Counted from the stretch's first letter, positions 40,401-52,985 are shown. The stretch is 64,000 nt of DNA from Lithospermum erythrorhizon (GCA_019722365.1 JADFUC010000533.1:186001-250000); one strand, 5' to 3'. Numbers and translations: made by a program. The notes: a model not told the origin generated them from the sequence alone.

Positions 40401-43400
40401 AGATCAACTTGTCGAAATTTTGTGATTTACGAGTGAACTTTGTCAGACACGAACCCACAAAGAGTGGTGGATCGATACCGGTGCTACTAGGCATGTTTGT
40501 TCGATTCAAAGATCAATTTGCTACTTCGGGCAGTTGCGAATGGTGAAGACATGGCGAATAATCACGACCTCTGACATTGAGGAGAAAGGCGTAGTCTTTG
40601 AGAATGACCGGGGAAGGAAGTCACATTGAAGAATGTTACGTATGTCCAGAGAACTTAGGAAGAACCCAGTATGCAGTTCTTTACTTAGCAAACATGGTTT
40701 AAACTTGTAGTGGAGTCAAACCAGTTATTGCTTTCCAGTCGAGACATGTTTGTTGGAAAAGGCTATGTGTTAAATGGTCTTTCAGAAAATGAATGTAATA
40801 GTTACAAACAAGATGAATAAAAATAATATTGCCTATGTTTGTGAGTACTCTAATTTATGGCGTAGTAAGGTTGGGACATATGTGAACTCTAATTAACACG
40901 AGAAGAATGATCAGAATTTGAATCATGCAATGAATTTATCGATAAAATTACAAATTAAGAGAAAGCGTGTGTTGAAGCAAAATTGACGAGAGCAACATTT
41001 CCAACCGTGGTTAGAAATAATAAGCCTCTAGATGCTTGTTCACGATGGCGTGTGTGATATGAGCCAGTCGATCGAAGGTGGAAATGAGTACTTTATCATC
41101 TTTGTAGATGATAGTACAAAATTTTGCTATGTATACTTGATGAAAAGTAAAAATGAGGCAATCGATAAATTTGCACTTTATAAAGAAGAAGTTGAAAATC
41201 AACTTGAGAAAAAGATAAAAGTAGTGAAGTGGCGGAGGTGGTGAGTATAATACCGCGTTTAATTCGATTTGACGTGAGTATTATTCACGAAGTGACTTAC
41301 CTCCTATTCTCCTCAATCAGATAGGATTGCGAGAAAGAAAAAATCGATCATTGAAAGAGATGATGAATGCCTTGTTGATAAGTTCAGGCTTACCTCAAGG
41401 AATGTGGGGGAGACGTCTTGACGACTAGCCTGCTTGAACAAAATTCTACCGTAAAAATGAGGATAAAACCCCAGTTGAATTGTTCAAAGGTAGAGCACCA
41501 ACCTACAAACATCTTCGAGTGTGGGGGTGTTTGGCAAAGGTCATGTTACCTCCTCCTAAGCAGTGTTGTGGTCCTAAACGGTTGATGCAATTTTTGTGGA
41601 TAATATAGAAATAGTAATGCGTATCGGTTTGTTCATAAGGTGACAATTCACGAGTGAACAAGAATACAATATTAAGAGTCTCGAATGTCACGTTCTTTGA
41701 ACATGTCTTTCCGATGAAGTCTAAATGAGTGCCCGGCGTCTAAAGGACAGACACGAGGTAGTGTCGATCTTTTGAGACTACGGATAGTCGTAGTAAGGAA
41801 GTGGAGGACGAAGAACCTCGGCGTAGTAAAGGGCACGTGTCGAGAAGTCTTTTTAGTTGATTTTGGCATTATAGCAGTGAACCTCGAACTTACGAGGCTG
41901 TCGAGTTCAAGCGTGGTCGACTTTGGAAGAAGGAAAATTTATCTGAAGTGAAGTTGATTCAATTTTCTGAGTCTTGACACGGGAATTAGTGGATCTTCGC
42001 GGGGATGTAAAGGCTTTAAAATCAAATGGATTTTTTAAGAGGAAAATGAAAGGCTGATGGGACGATAGATAAGTACAAGTAGGTAGTCATTTGTAGGGAA
42101 CTAGGCAAAAGAATTAAGTATTTTGATCTTATTCTCCCGTGACAAAGGATAACATCCATTAAGGATCCATCTAGCAATTGCCTCAACTGCGCAATTTAGA
42201 TGTACATCAAATGGATGTAACTTGACCTTTCTTAAGCAATTAGATGAAGAAATTTACATGGAACAACCTGAGGGTTTTATAGTTCCAGGTAAAGAAGAGA
42301 AAGTATGTCGACTTGTCAAATCTTTGTATGGGTTAAATCGCAAGCGTCTAAACAATGGCATGAGAAGTTTGACAAGGCAGTACTTTAAGTGGACTGATCA
42401 ATGAGTGTGACAGGTGTGTTTATGTAAAATCCACTAGAGAGGGATATAGCCATGATCTGGCTTGTATGTGGATGACATCTTTGTGTTAGTACTTGATCAA
42501 AGATGATTCGATCCACCAAAGATATGTTGAACTCAAGTTTGACATGAAGGACATGGGACAAAGCGGATCTAATTTTGGGAGTCCGTATTGAGAACTCCTA
42601 ACTTGAGTCCTAGTGTTAACTTGATCAACTATGTCGATGGAATTCTTGGGAAGTTTTGCCAAGGCGATTTGGGAGAATGTCGACTCCGGTGGATGAAACG
42701 TCGATACCTCACCCAAAGAATAAAGGGGAAAGTGTGTCTCAACTGGTATTCTCGAGTTATTGGGAATCTCGTGTTCTGCGATGGGTTGTACTAGACCGGA
42801 TATAGCTTATTGGTAAGCAAATTGGTAGATATACGAGTAATCCGGAGTAGCGATCATTGGAAAGCTATGATGCGATGCTTTAAGTACTTGAGACATACTC
42901 GGAATTACGGGTTTAGCTATCGCGTTATCGGTGCCGCAGAGGGGTACGGATACAAATTGGATCTCCGATCTTTTGGTGATTCAATGGCTACTAGTGGATA
43001 TGTGTGTTCACTTTAGGCGAGATGCCATTTGTGTCGTAAGTCCCTCAAAAGCAAGCGTTGCTGAACTCACGTGGAGTACGAGTTCGTTGCCTTGGGTAAG
43101 TGTGGGAAGAAGCCCGAATGGTTAAGACAATTTCTTGAGGATATTCGGATGGAAAAAGCCAGGCGCCGCAATTTGCATATCTTTGTGACAATGAGTGCGG
43201 TGGGAGACACGCGACACTATATAATGGTAAGTCGAGACACGTTAAATTAGAAGACATAATACCATTAGACAATTACTCTCAACTGGAGTTATCACCATTG
43301 ATCATGTCAGATAAAAGGATAACATAGCGGATCGATTGACCAAAGGGTTAAGAAAAGAGCTAGTTGAGAATTCATCTAAAGGAATGAGATTGAAACCCTT

Positions 43401-45325
43401 GAGAAAAAATACGAATGAGTGACAACCCTACCTTGTTGATTTGGAGATCCCAATTCGGGTTCAAGGGACAAGCGGCTCATATTGTAGTAGTATAGATTCT
43501 TGTGGAGATTTCCCACACATTTCCTAGATGAGAAAGCAGTGATACCGAGGGTAAGGTTACAAAGTATGCTTTTAATGACTACATATGAGATCTTGAAGGA
43601 GTAAGCGCGGGTTACTCGAAAATATGAAGAAGTCGCTATGAGCTAAAGTAAAGACGCTTAGAAGAGAAATGCTCGGGAGGTGCATTTCTTGGCGACAACT
43701 CTGAGAACCAGGCACGTGTCAAGAGCCCCAACCGGACACAATGGTGAGAAGCGTCTGGTCGGTCCCGAGACACGTATTGAAGTATGTCGGCGTTTGCTAC
43801 CAAAAGCGAGATTAGTTCCAAGGCAGCCAGCGTCTACTATGTACGTTGGTGAATATAAACATATGTACCTGAGGAGATTCAGCCATCACACCTACCTATC
43901 CCTCGCGGGGAGATCGGCCATTGTTGCTATCACCGATTATCGAATAAAATTTTTCTAAATTTGTATCTGTGGGGATATTAGTTTTTATTGTTTGTTTGAA
44001 TACAAATTTTTGATTCGTGTAAGGGGATGTTGGATAAAGAGAATATTAAGGCGTTGTGAATCCAAAATTTGTCTCTCATTTGTGTGTCAATGAACTTGCG
44101 TAAAGATGGGATCAAACCATAAAGTTTGAAAAAATGGCATTCATTACCCGCGTTAGACGAAGTGTGGGAGAGGCGGCGGTTTATAAGTAAGGCTCTAGCC
44201 TTAGTAATGTGATTGACTACTTATACAAAACTCTCTCTGGCGCCCAGTAGAATTTAAATTCCGGGGAAAATAGGCTCGGAAATTGTGACCCAGTGCGTGT
44301 GCGAGCCTAACGGACACGAATCTGATTCGAAGTCGTGCGAGCAACTTTTGCTTCGATCGAGTTCGGTTTGCATTTCAAACTTGAAAATCAAAATTTGATT
44401 TGGCATTCAAATCAAATGGCAGTTACATACGTTTTATTTGCTCATTAAGGGGTGTTTGGTACGCTAATGCAAGAGCGTTACAGTTAGCGGCGGCCTACAC
44501 ATATTCTTGAAAATCCGCCAGCCCAGCTACCGCGAGAAATGGAAAGCACACTACAAAGAAATCCGAGAGCGCCCATTCTACCATTCGTTTGTTTCTCAAG
44601 TAATTCACCGTGGGCGGTGCATTCGTCGATTAAACATGCTTTATGAAGTCGTCGGTGGAACCATTTATCTTGGGGAAGCGATCACCTCACAGTACGTCTG
44701 GCACCGTTTGGGAAGAGGTCGAATCTTGTTTAAGAGCGTCGGACGTGACTTCATCCGGGTTCGTTTTTTGTTAGAATCATTTGATTGTAATCTCGTTTTC
44801 TTTTGTTTGATTATGTCATTGCATTTGTAATTTTAAATTATCTGTATTGTATTATTTAACATGAAATAAATTTGTATGATTTGGTTTCACATTAAACACT
44901 TACACTTTCCAGATGTTGGTAGGATGCTTAGAATTCCCTTAGTCCTTGTAGATTTGACTAGCTTCTTTTCTCGCAGAGAGCTAGAACAGTGGTGTAAGAT
45001 GAAATTTTCAGAAAAAAGGCCTATATGTAGAAGTTTTAGATGCTTCTGGATGATTTCAAGGCAATAGATACAAGAATTATTAGGCACAGATTCTATACAA
45101 ACTGGTGTTATATTCTTTAATTAATCTATTGTACATATGATTGCTGATGATGTAGTAACTGGATGTCTGGCGTGCAGTAAATCCGAATTTGTTATATACA
45201 AGCTCAAGGAGATGGGTAAAGTATCAGATAAGGATGTTCTATCAATCTGTAAACAGTTTGAACGTTTGGATAGTGGAAACTGCGGGAAGATAACTCTTGC
45301 TGATTTAATGGAAGCTCATCACTGA
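25464..45325 (+). CDS. TPK: Two-pore K+ channel (TPK/KCO family), split by an 18.5-kb intron
   Basis: The main exon runs from 25464 to about 26650 and the last coding piece is 45178-45325. The N-terminus is proline/serine-rich, with RSKTAP at residues 131-136, matching the 14-3-3 mode I pattern known in TPK channels. Four membrane segments and two pore loops follow, with K+-selectivity filters GYGD at 209-212 and 325-328. The first EF-hand loop is DIDNNGFVSKSE; the second, in the last exon, starts LDSGNCGKITLAD. This is the full TPK plan: a Ca2+-responsive K+ channel of vacuolar or other endomembranes, with GYGDRAF in pore 2 as in the TPK3/TPK5 group. The odd point is the junction: an exact 23-bp repeat lies at both edges, and no GT/AG pair joins the pieces in frame. 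Unspliced, the ORF stops at 26678 after 404 residues. Confidence 0.85.
26648..26670 (+). repeat. 23-bp direct repeat, left copy (end of TPK exon 1)
   Basis: Identical to 45175-45197. It begins cagtaaatccg and ends gttatat. It encodes SKSEFVI in frame, completing the first EF-hand even if the intron is not removed. Confidence 0.95.
26679..29056. other. TPK intron, part before the copia element
   Basis: No recognised gene. Minus-strand ORFs at 27598-27837 and 28074-28475 resemble no family I can name and may be remnants of an older mobile element. The GC-rich part 27600-27950 differs in composition from the rest of the intron. Confidence 0.4.
28555..28690. repeat. gtcgggac/gtcccgac repeat, TPK intron copy
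   Basis: Several gtcgggac words and their complements lie within about 130 bp. Related blocks occur at 250-360 and 60155-60225. Confidence 0.55.
29057..29938 (+). repeat. Copia 5' LTR
   Basis: It begins cgttggataaag (tgttgg in the 3' copy) and ends in ttgca. It shares the long blocks attaggcgttgtgaatcc and atcaaaccataaagtttg with 44028-44861. Confidence 0.8.
30148..32590 (-). repeat. Gypsy 3' LTR (left block)
   Basis: Shares long stretches with 37086-39417, including attatcaaaataaagct, gaaagtatgacaacgga, a TA-rich stretch at about 30600, and ctcctcgaaatactcc. The exact left boundary is uncertain by a few bases. Confidence 0.75.
30780..30955. repeat. Tandem about 33-bp units inside the gypsy LTR
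   Basis: Five or six units contain gaatccgcctccaaataata and end in tatatgag or cacgtgag. A matching array lies at 37730-37890 in the other LTR, so it was present before insertion. Such arrays often sit in the LTR promoter/enhancer region. Confidence 0.7.
32591..37085 (-). other. Gypsy internal region, coding unreadable
   Basis: About 4.5 kb between the LTRs. Only the minus-strand end of the polyprotein and a damaged primer-binding site are recognisable. Stops and indels are dense, and no domain could be named with confidence. Confidence 0.5.
37086..39417 (-). repeat. Gypsy 5' LTR (right block)
   Basis: Its left edge reads tgtaacgaccc and its right edge ggttatca, complementary TG/CA-type ends. 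Differences from the left LTR are mostly small deletions and insertions. Confidence 0.75.
39418..43400 (+). pseudogene. Copia gag-pol remnant
   Basis: Gag is recognised from the KYKTQDAGSKKFIVGRFLDYK segment (about 39828-39890) and a damaged zinc knuckle with CYNC near 40290. Protease has WWIDTGATRHVC (about 40465-40500). Integrase carries CDMSQSIEGGNEYFIIFVDD and EVENQLEKKIKV (about 41045-41225). RT has LDEEIYMEQPEGF, VCRLVKSLYGL and YVDD (about 42240-42480). RNase H/end-of-pol pieces such as SRHVKLE and DNIADRLTKGL lie at about 43220-43350. Frames change repeatedly and stops are frequent, so no functional polyprotein is possible. The gag start (about 30047-30148) is separated from the rest by the nested gypsy element. 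Confidence 0.85.
44021..44027 (+). other. Copia polypurine tract
   Basis: The purines aagggga lie immediately before the tgttgg start of the 3' LTR, as expected for a plus-strand priming site. Confidence 0.7.
44028..44861 (+). repeat. Copia 3' LTR
   Basis: It begins tgttggataaag directly after the purine tract at 44021-44027 and ends in aaca. It is about 50 bp shorter than the 5' copy owing to scattered small deletions. Confidence 0.8.
44862..45174. other. TPK intron, part after the copia element
   Basis: No gene. It ends in an acceptor-like region, ggatgtctggcgtgcag, before the last TPK exon. Confidence 0.5.
45175..45197 (+). repeat. 23-bp direct repeat, right copy (start of last TPK exon)
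   Basis: Identical to 26648-26670. The AG of an acceptor-like gcgtgcag ends at 45177, just inside the repeat. Confidence 0.95.
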
Positions 45326-47600
45326 GGTATAATCTTTCATTAGAGGTAAAGGAACAAAGCTGAAAACGTAGTGTTTCATTAGAGGTAACAGTAAGAATAC
45401 CATTTCTGAGACTGTTGAACAAGACCCCCACATCTTGGTTGAATGTTTAAATACAAAAATAAATTAGGAGTTGCGCAGCAGAGGATTCAATGGTGCTCGA
45501 TTGAATTCTGCAGTTAGGATGAATATTCTTCACAAATTAGGATTTTACTGAATTGTGGATGACACAGAAGTTCGTGCACAATCTTTCATCTAATACTCGT
45601 TAAGTTTGCTAATTCGTGTACTCTGTTCACTTGTGAATATTAGGTTCTGTTAGTCTGATATGTGAAATCCAAAAATGAGTGTTTGGTGTCAATTTTTTTT
45701 TACAAGTGAGCTTTTTTCATCTTATTTTTGCTCTTAAAAGTTTACGCCCAATCATACAGTAATAATGCAGAAATGTCGCTGCAAATAATGCATGTATCAC
45801 AATAAATAAGATGCAGCTTTCACGCTATCGACCAGCCATTTACACTTCACAATCTTTATTTTTGTGAGATATTGTTATAGTACATTAATTTTTATCTTGT
45901 GACCGAAAAGCGTAAACTATTGTGACTGCTCTGATTATGTCTTGAAGGTTTCTTAGTTTTTAATATCAACATGGTACATTATTTAGTCGTTACCACTTGC
46001 CAAATTTCACATTTTGAATGAATACATAGGTCTATTATAGCTTTAAAATGTTAAAATTTGACATTTTGAATGAATACATAGGTCTATTACAGCCTCCATG
46101 ACTTCTTAAATTTGTTAGTGATAGCCCAATGGCTAGTACGACTTCAAGTCTCAATTAAAATAGCTAAATGATTATTTTATGGTTTAATAAATTTAAATAT
46201 TAAAAGAGAAGTAGCAACTACCAAGTTTATTGAAAGTGAAATGAAAGATTATACTGATCTGACTACAATGGACCACCTAACGTAGGAAAACAAGTCAATT
46301 ATTGACAATCAAAATGGGAATAAGTTAATATTTTAGTTTCCTGGGTTAGAATAATTGGATTTTGAAAGGAGCCAATCTTTCACCATTCTCTTTAATTAAG
46401 TTTATTTAGTAGTGCCAGCCTTTCAGTCCATCCAGATCATAATAATACATTAGTTTAATTGGGGGTTTTTTTTTTTCATATTATGTTGGGCCACGCTTTT
46501 TTATTGCTTTCTGTTATTGTATTGTTCTGAAGATTGACTACATGCCTAGATAGTTATATCATCATTCATTGAACTTCAAACTTATATGTCTATATATAAA
46601 ATATAAGCAAGAAAAGCTATGATGATCATTTATGCTGGAAGTATTAAGATCTGGCCGATCATTTACGTTTAAAAGTGCCCACGATCACTTGCTTCAAAAT
46701 CAATCTCAAATGCAGATTTTCAATTTTCTCAAGCACTGGGTCACATGGCTATCACGTGACAATTTTTTTAGAAAAGATGGCTTCAAACCTAAGTTTTCCA
46801 AAAAGAACAAAAGGCTATGGGATTACTAAGTATGGTCCCTGCCTATCACATGCTTTCAAAATCGATCTCGCTTGGCATTTCTACTAATTCTATTGTTTGT
46901 TATTTTAAAAAATGACGTATAAAGTTAATATATAATTTTCCCTGCTTTTGTCCTTTTGTGTTACCTATTAAAGAAGCCAAGTGATCAAAATCACCCATAT
47001 TTGAAAACAAATATTCCCAAGTGTTTATTTCAAATATTTTCGTAATTCACAGCAGATGTATTTAACTTTAGTAACCTAATAAAATTATATATCCTTTGAC
47101 ACTGCTATATACACATTACTGGAGATATATAAAAGTAATCAAAAGTATATCAAAAATATAAAAATATTAATTAATTGGAATTATATAATTTGGCCGATTG
47201 CTAATTTAATAATAAAAAAGAATAAAATTATATCAAAATATAAAACTACAATTTCTTATGTTAGAAGTAAAAGTATTTTGAAACAAAAATTAAGATTCAA
47301 AGACAATTATATGTAAAGTGGTATATATTTTAAAACATATTTCGGATAAATTGAAACAATATTTAAATGGCAAGTCGTTTCAGTAAGTACTACCCCGAGT
47401 AATTTTTTTTTTTCATAAATGTGATGAATACTGATAGAAAAAGCACTACCAGCCATGAGTTCCCTGGCTCAACTGTTATACAATACCCCAAATAAAGGTT
47501 TGTGATTTACGCTGAACACCATTTTGCCTCCCTACTCAGAAACGTAATGGGCTGATAAGCTTTCATTAAAAGACAAAATTGGCTATTTTACTAACAAAAA
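45326..47600. other. Intergenic, no gene seen
   Basis: Holds the TPK 3' flank and AT-rich sequence. One short direct repeat is listed separately. No coding region or RNA gene recognised. Confidence 0.5.
46009..46089. repeat. 29-bp direct repeat, two copies, 52-bp period
   Basis: The 29 bases at 46009-46037 recur exactly at 46061-46089, starting acattttgaatgaat and ending gtctatta. Confidence 0.9.
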
Positions 47601-50230
47601 TACTATTTGGGCCAGGTATGTTGCCCGGCCTCCTCGGTAAGTGTGGTCCGTTTGTTGTGCTTAAATTTTGTCCCGCTTAAGGTGCTTAAATACCATTTAT
47701 TACGGAGTAATAATATTTAATCTATTTTCTCAATTTAAACATTACCTTCCCCATCCTTGCACTTCTATTTTCCTCTCTTTTCTTTTCTTTTCACAAATTT
47801 AAATCTACGCTAAACCTCAAGCGATCAAAATCATCAAATACACAAAAGATCGATCAAAATATCTGCAATCGACTTCATATTCACTCTTGAAAGGTACAAA
47901 ACACATTAATTTTGAAAGATTAGGGTTTCGAATTCATTAAACAATTTTTATATTTTGAAAAGTATGCTTAATTTAGGTCGGTTTTTTTTAGGAATGAGTT
48001 TTGATGTACTCTTTAATTTTTAGTTTTACCAAATTGATTAGATTTTGAGTCAATTAGTAATTATATTTCGAAATTTTTATTTAATTTAGGTCAATTGTTG
48101 AATTTAAGATATGATTTTGATGTAGAATGTGATTTTTGATGTTGAATTTTATCATCATTGTTGCACTGAAATTGCTAGTATTAATTTTTTGTAATGTTGA
48201 AATTGTTATAGGTTGTTAATGTTCTTTCTGAACAATTATTATGAGTATAAGGAGCGAATTACAAGTATAAATATGCACTTTTTTGTCAGATTTTAACTCA
48301 TATGAGAAATTTATAAAAGTTTTTTAATTTAGAGTACATGTACACTCTTTGTATAAGAGTAGATAAACACCGTATGTACACAGTTTCTTTATTTAGAGCC
48401 AAGACACGCATTCTTATAAATTATATGAGCAATAATATGCGATCATATAAATAAACGATAAATTTGTACAGCTGATTAATTGGAGTACACATGCATTCTT
48501 AGGAAGTCAATATATGAGCACGAGCACTCATATAAATTAAATGAGTTAATTATACCAGAAGGTTAATTTAGAGTACACACTCTTAAGTACAAAGTATATG
48601 AGTACACATGGCCTCCTATAAATCACATGAGAAATTCTCTTAAAGAACGATATGAAGACATGTATTTTATAAATCACACGGTAAATTTCAGTGCCAACGA
48701 TATGAGTATATGTACTCTTATAAATCACATGAGAAATTCGTAGCATGTTGATAAATTTGAGTATAAATGCCCTCTTGATGAGGTATTAGAAGTGTACACA
48801 TGTATTGTTATTTCATTGTATAACTTCGTGAAGATTTCTAGATGTTGAATATGAATATGACTATTCTTAGATATGAAATGAGAATATACTAATAATATGA
48901 ATTGTTATTTCATTGCAGAACTTTGTGAAGATTTCAACTCAATCGAAAGGACCAACATTTTAGTGTTGCTAGAGAGCTACATATAAATTACTCAAGGGCT
49001 CCATTAACAGTTATTTGGATGATATGATACATGTTTGAGGATGATGTAGTTGGACTCAATACATTAGTTTAAATCTTGTGGATTATGTTGGATGTTTAGT
49101 GTTATTTTATTCGGATAAAATTGATGATTAATTGATATTATTGTACACTGAAATTGGAAGTTTCATATTATTATTATAAATGGTCGTCGCTTATTGGAGC
49201 TATGTTGTACATATGTACTTTAAGTTGTGTACAACATAGTACACATGTAAACAAAACACTCGTCACTTTTTAAGCAATGATACAATACAAAAATAGATAT
49301 AGTCATTCACTCATTCTAGAGATGAATTTATAAGTTAGTTATTCCTTGAAATAATTGTTCCAAAGTTTAGAACTTTTATGTAGCTTTATTCATGCTTCTC
49401 GCTCGAATTGAAACTTCTACTTCAGATCGTATATCAAATATACAATGTCTTGTTATGATTTCAATTAATTTTAACACAAATTAGAACTTAAACTACAACA
49501 AATCTTTTAATAAATATATACCTTCAAGTCCAATGGCCTGAACACAAACCCTATAAAAAAAGAGTACATATGTACTTAAAGAGATGAACGAAAAAGTACT
49601 TGTGTACTCTTAACATCATAGAAAACTCAGAAATGGAGAACAAAGATAAAGCTAAACAAAAAATTGGAGACTAAAGGAAAAAAAATTGACTGTTATCAGT
49701 TATCACATAAATAGAATAATGACGATCGCCCGCAACAATTCATGAATACAAGAATACGGTTGAATACAGATTAAGCATGAACTGCTAAACACTATTCGCT
49801 TATCACAAAAACTGGTCAGAAAGCAACAAATCGTTATTAAAAATCGAAATAAAATCATTAAAGAGTACATAAGTAAATGAACTTGACTGGATTTACAATA
49901 CCATCAATTGAACCACAAATTAACAATAAACATTGGTAGGGAATGGTGGAGGAGGTGGTGATTGTGGATACAATCAACATAAAGAAATAAATAAAAAAAC
50001 GAGATGAAGATAGTAAGATTAAATCCTGCGATCTAGGGTTGCTGTAGTGGTGGTAGACTGGCAGCTGGTGGTGTCGAGATGGAGAAGTAATTGGCGGAAT
50101 GAGGAGGTGAAATTTGTGGGAGGAGAGAATAAATGGGGTGGGTTATGTTTTGGTTATTTATTTACTCCCTAATTCTAATTTATTTTAACCATTAGATGAA
50201 TGTTATGATCTGATGGCTAGCATAGACTTA
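47600..50230. other. Possible unclassified transposon, no coding domain recognised
   Basis: A gene-like but non-coding stretch. Around 47640-47760 and, reverse-complemented, 50100-50230, there are vaguely similar ttgcttaag...ggagtaa...ccc blocks that could be worn terminal inverted repeats. It contains a leader-like CT-rich run (47760-47800) and the degenerate array below. This is a weak inference. Confidence 0.25.
48280..48790. repeat. Degenerate tandem array with tataaatcacatgagaaattc units
   Basis: Blocks of about 55-80 bp combine a gagtacacatg-like word with ttataaatcacatgagaaat. At least three clear units lie at 48596-48740, with looser relatives on either side. Confidence 0.6.
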
Positions 50231-52095
50231 AGCAACTTAACTAGCTTATCACTTGGGTACCAGATCAGTTCGCCCTGCACAGGCATATATCGTCAACCAC
50301 GATAAAAATTGTAGAAGATTAATTATCATCATTTTCGCTCTCTTCATACAAATATGTGCTCGACTTTCATATGAAATAACTTTATATCGGGGGGTTTCAA
50401 GCAAAAGCAAATATTTACCTCTAATCAATCGGCACACATCCCTCCATTAATTCTTTCGTAGTATTCCTAAACATAACCTCAACGACCTAGTGCCTTCCAA
50501 AATAATTTTAGAAACGTTGAATGATGCCAATTCTTTTAATGCACAAAAACTGTCATACTATAGATTTTCTATATTTAAATTATAAAATAAATGGAGCATT
50601 GGCCTTTAGTCGTCGACTCGTCGTCCCTGTCAATATATGGAATCTTGTCCAATTCAGATTTTTTAAAAGATGTTGACCGTTGCCCAATCCATGGAAAAGT
50701 ACATGCTAAACTTTAAGTGTTAGACAACTAGTTGCATGATTAACCCAAAACACTATTTGATATGAACATTAAATAGACTACATACCTACTTAACTCATTT
50801 GGAGATTCAATCCAGAATAAAAGATTTTACCTAATCTGCATAGCTAAGATCAAACTTTAAGCATTTACTTACACTCAAGCAAGACATCAAAACTCTCAAA
50901 GATTTACTATAAATACCACGACAAATCATCATTCTAAGAATGTGAAATCTAAATCGCTATATCGCTCACTAGCCTCTCAAACACCGACATGATTAAGAAG
51001 TTATGTTTCATCAAGATCAATGGATAGATGGTATCATGTCATGCCTTTTTTCACAAACTATTCATGATATATAAGAAATTTCGTGGAAGTCTAGAACACG
51101 AAATTTATTGGTTGGGCTCTAATATGATGTCACTAGAACGATATAAAACCATTGCTTTATATATCATACAATAAAATATACCCACGCCCCATATTTCTAA
51201 ATAGATTGATTATAATGAACCTTACACAATCTCTATGATAATATACGCTGTTAAGAATGGTAGATTAATTTGTATTGAATAAACTCATTAAATATATGGA
51301 CGTATCTATATTTATATTTACACATGAATGAAGTATTGCAATATTAATTGATACTCAAGCTTATTACTAAAACTAATATAATAATAATAATAATTAATAC
51401 TAATAACATTGTAAGTTTCCTGGAATCCTGATCCATCTCAATAGTTGCTCATGACCGACTCAAAGATAAACTAGAATCTATCTATTACTTCACAATGTAG
51501 TAGTTAATCGCAGCTTAGTGTAAAAGATCATTTTGGATTTATTAATTTTATCGTTAAGGACGGAATACGAAATCTTCATTCCATACGGTATGTAAACATT
51601 GGTTTATCATGTCAATGGCATGCTTACTATAAAATTTATGTAATAAACAATCTATGCAGTTTAATTATTGGAGACGGGGTATAATTTTAGAATGTAATTA
51701 CCTAAGTTATTAAACACCATTTCAAAACTTCTTACCTAAATTCAACCGAGCATTCTGCCAAAAAACCTTCTAGTGGGCTTGCAGTTTTATTATGAAGAAA
51801 GTTAGCAGCAAGTTATGGATGTCTGCAATAGCACATTTGTCAATAATGCTCAATATATCAACTAATCACAACCCATATTAATTGTATTGCACTAGAAAAA
51901 GCGGGAGATAAGCTGAAGGGGAAATCGGTTATCTCAAATCTCACTTAAAAGTCGATCATCATCCTATTATCATGTTCATAATAAAATATAAATAATTATA
52001 TTTCTTCACAGTGTCCTTCTTTATGTTATGTAGGTGAGTTGAATCAATGAGTTAAGTGTATTACTTAAATTTTAAACAATTATGAGAATTTAATA
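50231..52095. other. Intergenic, no gene seen
   Basis: AT-rich DNA. No coding region, RNA gene or clear repeat was recognised. Confidence 0.5.
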
Positions 52096-52345
52096 CTCAT
52101 TCCATCCCAAAAAGATTGTCTCGTTTTACTATTTTGGATCAAATTTTATAAACTTTCGATAATCTAATTCTCATGTATCTATAATAAATAATATATGCAT
52201 TCGGATCTGCTATATTCAAGCTTCAATATATATTTTTGAAGTATCAATTTTTTATACGTGTATAATGAAAGATATTTACTTTTTAAGTTGTGTCTGTAAT
52301 CGCGAAAGCTCAAAATTGACAATCTTTTTTGATGGAAGGTGAGAG
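52096..52345. mobile_element. Probable Stowaway-like MITE
   Basis: The left end ctcattccatcccaaaaaga matches the reverse complement of the right end, ctctcaccttccatcaaaaa, and both continue into gattgtc. Size about 250 bp; preceded by ta on the left. No clear ta on the right. Confidence 0.5.
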
Positions 52346-52784
52346 ACTTCCGTCTCCTAAAGATTGTCACATTATCTTTTATTTTTTCATAATCAACTGA
52401 CAATGTATGATTAGTTACAGGCTTATACATTTGCGAAAAAATATATCAATAAAAATAAATTCTTTCCATCGATTTTTTTTATCAAATATTATAAGGCACA
52501 AAAAAATTATTCACCACAAAGCTCAACTAAAAATCAAGCGAAATGCGAGCACCTTATACGAGTGAGCAATATATTATTAAATGAAATTAAAAAAAATGAG
52601 AGAATGTAAATAATTATGAATATATATGGTAAGATATATGTTAGTAGTAAGTGGAAAGAAAAGTAAAACAAAGTAATTTTATGAAATGATTATTAAATTG
52701 TAAAAAATAATTGAGATACGGAGTATTTGATAAACTAATACCGACGTGACACACATGTCAATAATATATTTCCATTCATCATTT

Positions 52785-52985
52785 AGTACAGTTAGACATT
52801 GTTATGGTCAAGGTTTGGATGCATTCACAACTTGCCCAAACTAAACAAACATTCTGAAAATGAATCGTTAACCTTGTAGTCTAATATACTCCGTAATAAG
52901 TCTACTGAAAATCCAATTGCAAAACTTTCTGGCCATTCGTTACTGACCTCTATACCACACCATTAACGCTTCTTCTCCATTGGTT
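52785..52985. repeat. Outer arm of the PUP inverted duplication, left
   Basis: Matches the reverse complement of 61441-61640 along its length (for example gacctctataccacac here against gtggtatagaggtc there). Confidence 0.85.

Larger units (their letters stand above)
29057..44861 (+). mobile_element. Decayed Ty1/copia LTR retrotransposon inside the TPK intron
   Basis: Similar LTRs lie at 29057-29938 and 44028-44861. Between them, on the plus strand, are gag (start near 30047, resuming after 39417), protease with DTGA at 40474-40485, integrase, reverse transcriptase with YVDD at 42465-42476, and RNase H. This PR-INT-RT-RH order is diagnostic of Ty1/copia. A purine tract aagggga abuts the 3' LTR. 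The LTRs differ by many indels and the coding part has many stops, so the element is old. A gypsy element is nested at about 30148-39417. Confidence 0.9.
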
